This document shows positions 8,515-14,973 of a stretch of DNA of 64,000 nucleotides, one piece after another. The position numbers were made by a program, and so were the translations under genes. The stretch lies in assembly GCF_030758455.1 (NCBI RefSeq), contig NZ_CP132353.1, positions 1,860,001-1,924,000 of the forward strand, in the 5' to 3' direction. Position 1 is the first letter of the stretch; every line of letters begins with the position of its first letter. The notes below the pieces were generated by a model. The model ran no database searches and was not told the origin of the DNA. It worked only from the letters and a program-made list of their open reading frames with translations. The DNA is from Erwinia pyri. Its GTDB lineage: Bacteria > Pseudomonadota > Gammaproteobacteria > Enterobacterales > Enterobacteriaceae.

Positions 8515-9757
8515 GAAAATGCTCCTGTGCTTTCAGGAAAAAGTCGCTGTTACCAAAGTTACCCGATTTAAGGATCACCCATTTTTTCTCATCCAGAACT
8601 TGCGTCCACGGCACGCCTGGAGCGACGGCATCGCCTATCACCATGCCATTAATATTCAGCCCCTGAACAACCGCGCCTGAGGTTTCACCGCCGGCGACAA
8701 TAAACTTGTTGAAACCCGCTTCGTTTAATTTCTGGGCAAGCGTGGAGAAGAAACATTCAATTTTTTCACTCACAAATTCCGAACCGTAATTCTTCTGAAT
8801 GATTTCGATGATTTGTGGTGGCTGCGTGGCGTATACCAGCGGGGCTAACGCTTCTTTTGCATGAGCGCATACCCAACTGACTACCGACTGAATATAACCC
8901 TCATCATGGATGATTTTTTCTACGTTTAACGCCAGCGCGGAAGCGCGTTGCTGGTAAAAATCAACCTGCTGATTAGTCATTGAGGAGCAGCTGCCGGAAA
9001 GCACTACGCTAAAACCTTCTGCTTCTATTTTCATCGGGCTGCGGGGAAGAGGCTGCTGCTGCACATCAATTGTGGCGATAGCGTATCCCAGTCCCGCAGC
9101 GCCTGTTACCAGCGGAAATGGTGATGTTGCCCGGGCCACGGTTAGCAGGTCACTATTGTCCAGCACATCAAAAATCATATATTTCGCATTACTCTCCGCT
9201 ATCCGGTCAGCTATCTGCTCAGGGTGATTTTTGACGGTATCAAGAGAAATATTGCCGCATAAACCTACGGACTGCGCCTCCATAAGTTTTTTCAGTGAAG
9301 AGTGGGTCATGGGCGTGACCGGATGGTGTTGCATACCACTTTCGTTTAGTAATTCTCCTTTTACAAAAAGGTGGCCGTGAACAATGGTCCGGCCGTTATC
9401 CGGCACTGCCGGGCAGACCAGCGTCATGCGCGTTCCAAGGTTTTCCATAAGCGCATCCGTTACCGGTCCGATATTGCCCTGTGCGGTAGAATCAAATGTC
9501 GAACAATATTTGAAAAGCTGGCGTTCACAACCTTGTGCTTTCAGCCAGTTGGAGGCAGCAAGCGACTGGCTTACGGCATCTTTCACAGGAATGGAACGGC
9601 TCTTCAGCGCAATAACAATGGCATCAATATTTACTGCCTCAAATGTCTGCGCAGGGACGCCGTTAAACAGCACCACTCTCCAGCCTGCATTGACCATAAA
9701 ACTGGCTATATCGGTTGCGCCGGTAAAGTCATCAGCGATAACGCCTAACTTTGTCAT
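8507..9757 (-). CDS. otnK: 3-oxo-tetronate kinase, DUF1537 four-carbon acid sugar kinase
   Basis: A 416-residue two-domain kinase: an N-terminal four-carbon sugar-acid-binding domain (IADDFTGATD, residues 7-16) and a C-terminal nucleotide-binding domain (VAGGETSGAVVQGL near residue 357). It phosphorylates a C4 3-oxo acid at O4 with ATP. It is the first gene of the leftward operon and lies divergent from the dehydrogenase gene at 10082. The usual partners (threonate/erythronate dehydrogenases LtnD/DenD and OtnI) are missing; an isopropylmalate-type dehydrogenase is present instead, so the C4 intermediate may arise by a different route. Confidence 0.87.
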   Translation of the reverse strand: MTKLGVIADDFTGATDIASFMVNAGWRVVLFNGVPAQTFEAVNIDAIVIALKSRSIPVKDAVSQSLAASNWLKAQGCERQLFKYCSTFDSTAQGNIGPVTDALMENLGTRMTLVCPAVPDNGRTIVHGHLFVKGELLNESGMQHHPVTPMTHSSLKKLMEAQSVGLCGNISLDTVKNHPEQIADRIAESNAKYMIFDVLDNSDLLTVARATSPFPLVTGAAGLGYAIATIDVQQQPLPRSPMKIEAEGFSVVLSGSCSSMTNQQVDFYQQRASALALNVEKIIHDEGYIQSVVSWVCAHAKEALAPLVYATQPPQIIEIIQKNYGSEFVSEKIECFFSTLAQKLNEAGFNKFIVAGGETSGAVVQGLNINGMVIGDAVAPGVPWTQVLDEKKWVILKSGNFGNSDFFLKAQEHFHE

Positions 9758-9793
9758 GATTAATCCTTACCTGATTGTCAGTTTTCAACATAC

Positions 9794-9817
9794 TGCTTTT
9801 GTATGTTAATAAATGCA
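9794..9817. promoter_or_regulatory. GntR-type operator candidate, otnK promoter
   Basis: TGCTTTT-N10-AAATGCA, one of five 24-bp sites with the pattern TGC[A/T]TTT-N10-AAA[A/T]GCA in this locus. It lies 37-60 bp upstream of the otnK start codon. Half-site centres are 20 bp apart, two helical turns, fitting a dimer on one face of the DNA. Confidence 0.6.
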
Positions 9818-9836
9818 AATGTAGCAGGTGTTAATC

Positions 9837-9852
9837 TGTGCTGCAGATCACA
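9837..9852. promoter_or_regulatory. CRP-binding site
   Basis: TGTGC-TGCAGA-TCACA matches the CRP consensus at 9 of 10 core positions, in the divergent region between otnK and the dehydrogenase gene. Confidence 0.6.
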
Positions 9853-10001
9853 TATTTCTAACAAATTCGGACTAATGCAGTAATCGTTACAGGCGTGCGG
9901 AGCAGCTGGAAAAGGGTAGACAGGCCGCCTGAAACAAAGCGTGATGCTAACTTGCTGATAATTAACGTATTCGCTGAAATGTGATTTTTTTGTATGATAA
10001 A

Positions 10002-10017
10002 TGTGATCTTCGTCACC
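10002..10017. promoter_or_regulatory. CRP-binding site
   Basis: TGTGA-TCTTCG-TCACC matches the CRP consensus at 9 of 10 core positions, 65-80 bp upstream of the dehydrogenase start, a suitable position for activating the rightward operon. Confidence 0.65.
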
Positions 10018-10027
10018 TTGCAATCAG

Positions 10028-10051
10028 TGCATTTATTGGTATAAAAATGCA
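10028..10051. promoter_or_regulatory. GntR-type operator candidate, dehydrogenase operon promoter
   Basis: TGCATTT-N10-AAATGCA, an exact 7-bp inverted repeat with 20-bp half-site spacing. It ends 30 bp before the start codon at 10082, a repressor-like position downstream of the CRP site at 10002-10017. Confidence 0.7.
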
Positions 10052-10081
10052 ATCGAAACTGACCCATCAATTGGAGTGTAT

Positions 10082-11152
10082 ATGCGTATTTTGGTTCTGC
10101 CTTGTGACGGTATTGGTCCTGAAATCACCTCAGCTGCGGTAACCGTACTGAATTCATTAGATAAAACTTTCAACCTGGGTTTTGAATTTGACTATGAAGA
10201 CGTTGGCTTTAAAAGCCTTGAGCTGCATGGCACCACGCTGCGTCAGGAATCTTTAGATAAAGCGAAAACGTATGACGGGATCATCCTGGGTACGCAGTCG
10301 CATGCAGATTACCCCGCGCCTGAGAAAGGTGGACGTAACGTTTCTGCAGGTTTCCGTATCGGTCTTGATCTTTATGCTAACGTCCGTCCTGCGCGCACCC
10401 GTCCGTTCCTGACTTCTAACATGAAGGAAGGTAAGACAATGGACCTGGTGATCATGCGTGAAGCCACTGAAGGGTTTTACCCGGACCGCAACATGTCGCG
10501 CGGCTGGGGTGAAGTGATGCCGAGCCCGGACATGGCGCTCTCCACCCGCAAAATCACCCGCCACTGTTCAGAGCGCATTGCACGCAAAGCGTTTGAACTG
10601 GCCATGCAGCGTAAAAAGAAAGTTACCGCAATTCATAAAGCCAACAGCTTCCATATGACCGACGGTCTCTTCCTGGAAGCCGTACGTGACGTGGCGAAAG
10701 AGTTCCCGGAAGTCCAGCTTGATGACCTGCTGGTTGATGCTTCCACCGCGCACCTGGTGCGTAATCCGGAACGCTTTGATGTACTGGTTGCCACTAACTT
10801 CTACGGTGACATCATCAGCGATCTGGCCAGTGAACTGTCAGGCAGTCTGGGGCTGGCTGGTTCGATTATGGCCAGCGATACGCATTGCTGTGCTCAGGCG
10901 CAACACGGTTCGGCACCGGATATTCAGAATCAGGACAAGGCCAATCCGGTTTCAATGATTCTCTCAGTTGCGATGATGCTGGCATGGTATGCGGAGAAGC
11001 ATAACCAGCCTGCTTTCCTGAAGGCAGCAGAAGAGATCAACCGTGCGGTAGATGAAGTTCTGGAAAACCCTGAAACCCGCACACCCGATCTGGGCGGCAA
11101 CTGCGGTACGAAAGCATTTTCCGAAAAAGTTGCAGCGGCAATTCGCGCTTAA
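10082..11152 (+). CDS. Isocitrate/isopropylmalate/tartrate dehydrogenase-family enzyme
   Basis: A 356-residue beta-decarboxylating dehydrogenase. The family landmarks are LPCDGIGPE (residues 6-14), the substrate-binding REATEGFY, the metal-binding DIISDLASEL stretch, HGSAPDI before the NAD(P) site, and a C-terminal NCGTKAF. Family members oxidise a 2-hydroxy acid bearing a neighbouring carboxylate (malate, tartrate, isopropylmalate, isocitrate) with optional decarboxylation. I start at the ATG at 10082; TTGGAG lies 5 bases upstream and an in-frame GTG at 10076 overlaps that site. It heads the rightward operon through aconitase, so it probably acts centrally. It resembles tartrate dehydrogenase more than LeuB, but the substrate is not settled. 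Confidence 0.8.
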   Translation: MRILVLPCDGIGPEITSAAVTVLNSLDKTFNLGFEFDYEDVGFKSLELHGTTLRQESLDKAKTYDGIILGTQSHADYPAPEKGGRNVSAGFRIGLDLYANVRPARTRPFLTSNMKEGKTMDLVIMREATEGFYPDRNMSRGWGEVMPSPDMALSTRKITRHCSERIARKAFELAMQRKKKVTAIHKANSFHMTDGLFLEAVRDVAKEFPEVQLDDLLVDASTAHLVRNPERFDVLVATNFYGDIISDLASELSGSLGLAGSIMASDTHCCAQAQHGSAPDIQNQDKANPVSMILSVAMMLAWYAEKHNQPAFLKAAEEINRAVDEVLENPETRTPDLGGNCGTKAFSEKVAAAIRA

Positions 11153-11206
11153 TTGACGACATGAGGCTGCTGCCAGAGCGGGCAGCCTGTTTTCATGGAG
11201 AGGATA

Positions 11207-11866
11207 ATGAGTCAACGCATTGTATTAATTCACGCTACGCCACTGGCAGTTGGCCCTATTAATGACACTTTCGCACGTCAGTGGCCCGAAGCGAATATCA
11301 GTAATCTGCTGGATGACTCGTTAAGCGGCGATCGCGGCAAAGTTACCGCACTCACACCCAATTTATATCAGCGTATAGATTCTTTGGTAGATTATGCGGT
11401 CAGTATTGATGCCGCTGCTATTTTGTTTACCTGCTCGGCACTCGGAGAAGCCATTGATGCCAGTGCTGAAATCCATGCTCTGCCCATTCTGAAACCCAAT
11501 GAGGCTATGTTTGAAGCGGCACTGGAGAAGGGCAAAGATATTGTCATGTTAGCGACTTTCGCACCTGCCGTTCCCAGTATGGAAGCGGAGTTTCATGAAC
11601 TCGCCATGGCCGAAGGGTCAAGCGCAAAACTGACCACTGTAGTGGTTGAAGGCGCGCGTGACGCATTAAGCGCGGGCAATGTTGTCTTACATAATCAGCT
11701 TGTTGTTGAAGCTGCTCGCCAGCATCAACATGCTGACGCGATTGTGTTAGCGCACTTCTCTATGGAGGTGGCTTATGAAGAGATCAAGGCAGCAGTCACT
11801 TGTCCGGTTTTAAGTAGCCCTCAGGCTGCAGTTGAGAAATTGAAACGCTTAATGAATTCATTCTGA
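11207..11866 (+). CDS. Asp/Glu/hydantoin-racemase-family protein with only one conserved catalytic Cys
   Basis: A 219-residue protein of the aspartate/glutamate racemase superfamily, which also includes maleate isomerase and arylmalonate decarboxylase. The first cysteine is in FTCSALGEA (about residue 72); the second site, normally a Cys in the C-terminal half, reads VLAHFSME and lacks one. One-cysteine members cannot run the two-base racemisation, so an isomerase or decarboxylase role on a dicarboxylate is more likely. GGAG lies 6 bases before the ATG at 11207. It is the second gene of the operon, 54 bp after the dehydrogenase. Confidence 0.75.
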   Translation: MSQRIVLIHATPLAVGPINDTFARQWPEANISNLLDDSLSGDRGKVTALTPNLYQRIDSLVDYAVSIDAAAILFTCSALGEAIDASAEIHALPILKPNEAMFEAALEKGKDIVMLATFAPAVPSMEAEFHELAMAEGSSAKLTTVVVEGARDALSAGNVVLHNQLVVEAARQHQHADAIVLAHFSMEVAYEEIKAAVTCPVLSSPQAAVEKLKRLMNSF

Positions 11867-11894
11867 ACCGCTTCGGATTAATTAAGGCAAGGCC

Positions 11895-12785
11895 GTGAAC
11901 AGTCAATATTTACTGGCAAGAGTGAAATACAGCCATATTTCATCTTTACCTGATATCGTTTTGCCGGAAAATAGCTGTGACTGTCATCATCATATATTTG
12001 ACAGAAGATTTCCTTATTCACCTGACGATCAGCGTAATTTACCGGATGCCACCGTCGATGATTATTTGCAGTTTAAAAATTATCTCGGTTTTAAGCGTCA
12101 TGTAGTGGTTCAGCCTTCCTCTTATGGTACGGATAACCGCTGTATGCTGGAAGCGCTGCGGCGCTTTGGCAATGCTGCCCGGGGAGAAGCTGTAATCACG
12201 GATGACGTTAAGGATGCAGAACTGGATGCTTTAGGCCAGGCGGGCGTGACTGGCATACGTTTTAACTTTGGTGCTGGTAGTACAACCACACCTGAAATGC
12301 TCTTACCTCTGGCACATCGTGTGGCTGAGAGAGGGTGGCATATCCAGATCCATGCCACTGCAGAACGTCTTTGCGCCCTGCGTCCGATTCTGCTTCAGGT
12401 GCCCGGCAATCTGGTTATCGACCACTTTTTCCGTCTGCCTCAACCGCAACCTATGCTGCACCCGGCCTGGCGTCTGGCCTGGGAACTGATTGAAAGGGGG
12501 CAGTGTTGGGTAAAACTTTCCGCTCTTTATCATCAGTCGGCGCATGAGGATGTGTCCGATATGTCAGCCTTAATAAAAAGTTTTCTACAAGAAGCCACAG
12601 AACGCGTGTTATGGGGCAGCGACTGGCCGCACCCAAATTTAATAAGCGCAAATAAAAAAATGCCAGATGATGCATTGATTCTTTCAAATATTTACCACTG
12701 GGCAGGAAATGAACAGGTTCGGCACAAGTTATTTGTGGCAAACCCGGCTGAACTTTACCGATTTAATCAATCGATTGCCAGATAA
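11895..12785 (+). CDS. Amidohydrolase-superfamily lactonase/lactone isomerase (LigI/COG3618-like)
   Basis: A 296-residue TIM-barrel metallohydrolase. The metal motif DCHHHIFD sits near residue 29, and the C-terminal LWGSDWPHP carries the conserved catalytic Asp. This group includes 2-pyrone-4,6-dicarboxylate lactonase (LigI) and galactaro-lactone isomerase, which hydrolyse or shift lactones of sugar diacids. The start is a GTG at 11895, with AAGG 7 bases upstream. Placed between a dicarboxylate-type dehydrogenase and an MFS carrier, it would open or rearrange a lactone of the imported acid. Confidence 0.8.
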   Translation: MNSQYLLARVKYSHISSLPDIVLPENSCDCHHHIFDRRFPYSPDDQRNLPDATVDDYLQFKNYLGFKRHVVVQPSSYGTDNRCMLEALRRFGNAARGEAVITDDVKDAELDALGQAGVTGIRFNFGAGSTTTPEMLLPLAHRVAERGWHIQIHATAERLCALRPILLQVPGNLVIDHFFRLPQPQPMLHPAWRLAWELIERGQCWVKLSALYHQSAHEDVSDMSALIKSFLQEATERVLWGSDWPHPNLISANKKMPDDALILSNIYHWAGNEQVRHKLFVANPAELYRFNQSIAR

Positions 12786-12796
12786 GGCCGAATAGA

Positions 12797-14182
12797 ATGA
12801 TTACTCTTAATTCAACTGTACGAAAAAATCGACCTACGCATTATCGTTATATGATTCTGCTGATGGTTTTTCTTAGTATCGCCCTGAATCATGGCGACCG
12901 TGCGACGTTCTCGATTGCGGGAACGGATATGGTAAAATCAGCAGGACTTGATATTGTCGCGTTGGGCTATTTACTCTCAACATTTACCTGGGCATATGTG
13001 CTCGGACAGTATCCTGGCGGCTGGTTACTCGATCGTTTTGGCTCCAAAAAAGTGTTGGTCATCGGTGTCTTTTCATGGTCATTTTTTGTTTTCCTGGTGG
13101 GGTTCAGTACCTCATTTGAAAACGTATGGGTGACACGCGTAATGATTTTCGGCTTTATCTTTATGATGGGCCTTATCGAAGCGCCTACCCTGCCAGCTAA
13201 CTCACGTTTTCTGGCGGCATGGTTTCCAGCGCGTGAACGCGGCAAGGCGTCGGGCTTTACAACCGCCGCGCAATATTTTGCGCTGGTTGTTTTTCTTCCT
13301 CTGATGGGCTGGTTTTCTTATCATTTCGGCTGGGAATCGGTGTTCTGGTTAATGGGCGGCATTGGCATACTTATCTCCCTGATCATGAGCCGCGTTCTGG
13401 CTGATACGCCTAAAGTGCATCCGCTGGTGAATAATGCCGAGCTGGAATATATCCAGTCCGGGGGCGGCCTGACCAACCTGAAAGCGACCAAAAAAGGCGA
13501 TACCAGCAACAAAGGCTATACGAAAAAGCTGCTTACCAGCCGACTCGCGCTGGGTGTTTACATGGGACAGTTTTTCTTTACCGTACTTTCTTACTTTTTC
13601 CTGACGTGGTTCCCGGTATATCTGGTCCACGATCGCGGTATGACGATCCTGAAAGCAGGTTTTGTCGCATCGCTTCCTGCACTTTGTGGCTGTGCGGGTG
13701 CGTTACTGGGCGGTGTATTATCCGATTATATGCTGCAGCGTGGATTTAGCCTCTCGGCAGCGCGTAAAACACCTATCGTTATCGGCATGTTACTGGCGGT
13801 TAGCATGGTCATCTGCAACTATGTCGATTCGGCCTGGATTGTGGTGGCAATTATGTCGCTGGCCTTCTTCGGCAAAGGTTTTGGTGCCATGGGGTGGTGC
13901 GTCGTCTCAGACTTCTCCCCGAAAGAAGCTATCGGACTGAGCGGGGGATTATTTAATATGATCGGTAATATCTCAGGAATTTTCACACCGATTATTATTG
14001 CCTATATTATTAAGGATACCGGTTCCTTTAACGGCGCACTCATCTTTGTGGGCGTCTGCGCTTTCCTGAACCTCTGCTGTTATCTGTTTGTGGCGGGTAA
14101 AATACAAAGGCTGAACTTTGCACCCCATCCACAGGATAATAATGACCCCATTACGGAGGAGCCCCATGCCAGCCATCGCTGA
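12797..14182 (+). CDS. MFS transporter, anion:cation symporter (sugar-acid type)
   Basis: A 461-residue major facilitator protein with 12 predicted membrane segments, an NHGDRATFSIAG sequence in helix 1 and a GGWLLDRFGSKKVL loop 2-3 motif. These resemble glucarate/galactonate/tartrate carriers of the ACS family, which import hydroxylated carboxylates with protons. It is 11 bp after the amidohydrolase gene, and its last 17 bp overlap the next gene. It is the third carrier of the locus, besides the two CitMHS proteins. Confidence 0.85.
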   Translation: MITLNSTVRKNRPTHYRYMILLMVFLSIALNHGDRATFSIAGTDMVKSAGLDIVALGYLLSTFTWAYVLGQYPGGWLLDRFGSKKVLVIGVFSWSFFVFLVGFSTSFENVWVTRVMIFGFIFMMGLIEAPTLPANSRFLAAWFPARERGKASGFTTAAQYFALVVFLPLMGWFSYHFGWESVFWLMGGIGILISLIMSRVLADTPKVHPLVNNAELEYIQSGGGLTNLKATKKGDTSNKGYTKKLLTSRLALGVYMGQFFFTVLSYFFLTWFPVYLVHDRGMTILKAGFVASLPALCGCAGALLGGVLSDYMLQRGFSLSAARKTPIVIGMLLAVSMVICNYVDSAWIVVAIMSLAFFGKGFGAMGWCVVSDFSPKEAIGLSGGLFNMIGNISGIFTPIIIAYIIKDTGSFNGALIFVGVCAFLNLCCYLFVAGKIQRLNFAPHPQDNNDPITEEPHASHR

Positions 14183-14846
14183 AAATGAATTACGCTTTGC
14201 TATTAATCTTGGAAATGCTGTGCTGGCGAAAAGCCTTCCCGACGGGAGGCCAGGTGGTATTACTGTTGAAATTGCCTGTAAGCTGGCTACTGCGCTGGGA
14301 TCTACCGCCCGGTTTGTCACCTATCCTGCCGCGGGAAAAGTGGTAAATGATGCGCAAAATAATCGCTGGGATATTGCTTTTCTCGCTGTTGATCCCTTAC
14401 GTGAAGAGGTGCTGCGGTTCACGCAACCTTATATTACCATTCAGGGCACTGTGCTGGTGAAAGCAGAGAGCGAATGGCAAAGTGTTGAGCAAATGGATAA
14501 AGCTAATGTGGTAATCAACGTGGGCAAGGGCGCAGCGTACGATCTGCATCTTACGCGTCAGTTACAGCACGCCAGCCTGAACCGGCTCAGTTCGTCGCAG
14601 GAGGCTATTGATGCTTTTCTCAGAGGAGAAGGCGATATGGCTGCCGGCATCCGCCAGCCTCTTGAGCGCGCCGCCAGTCTGAACCGGGCATATCGTGTGC
14701 TGCCGGACAATTTTGGCGCTATTAATCAGGCGATTTGTGTCCCGCGTCAGCACGCTGATTTATATGAAAAAATTAGCGAATTACTCACACGCTGGCAGCA
14801 AGATGGCACTGTTCAAACCATTATTGACCAGCAGCTGTCAGAATAA
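14166..14846 (+). CDS. Signal-less family-3 solute-binding-type protein
   Basis: A 226-residue protein with the periplasmic amino-acid-binding (SBP_bac_3) fold: LRFAINLGNAVLA in the first lobe and later FTQPYITIQGTVLVK, both recognisable family strands. There is no signal peptide and no ABC permease or ATPase gene nearby, so it is probably cytoplasmic and could be an enzyme-like or sensory derivative. The ATG at 14166 has GGAGGAG 5 bases upstream and overlaps the MFS gene end by 17 bp, indicating coupling. Function unknown. Confidence 0.7.
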   Translation: MPAIAENELRFAINLGNAVLAKSLPDGRPGGITVEIACKLATALGSTARFVTYPAAGKVVNDAQNNRWDIAFLAVDPLREEVLRFTQPYITIQGTVLVKAESEWQSVEQMDKANVVINVGKGAAYDLHLTRQLQHASLNRLSSSQEAIDAFLRGEGDMAAGIRQPLERAASLNRAYRVLPDNFGAINQAICVPRQHADLYEKISELLTRWQQDGTVQTIIDQQLSE

Positions 14847-14856
14847 TATTTACCCT

Positions 14857-14883
14857 GTAGCGTTCTCTTTTCGAGAACGCTAC
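14857..14883. terminator. 11-bp-stem hairpin between the binding-protein and aconitase genes
   Basis: GTAGCGTTCTC-TTTTC-GAGAACGCTAC is a perfect 11-bp stem with a 5-base loop, 10 bases after the upstream stop codon. It is followed by CTTATTA rather than a T-tract, so it is a weak terminator at best. It may lower aconitase expression relative to upstream genes or protect the upstream mRNA 3' end. Confidence 0.45.
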
Positions 14884-14973
14884 CTTATTAAAGGTTCAAT
14901 TTTCATCCCTTTCCTGACATGGCACCCTTATCTGTAAAAGCACATATGGCTACCGTGGTAACGGAAGGTTTTT

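Larger units (their letters stand above)
9758..10081. other. Divergent promoter region, no gene
   Basis: 324 bp between the divergent otnK and dehydrogenase operons. It holds two candidate GntR operators (9794-9817, 10028-10051) and two CRP sites (9837-9852, 10002-10017), each side having one of each. No credible coding sequence is seen. Confidence 0.7.
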
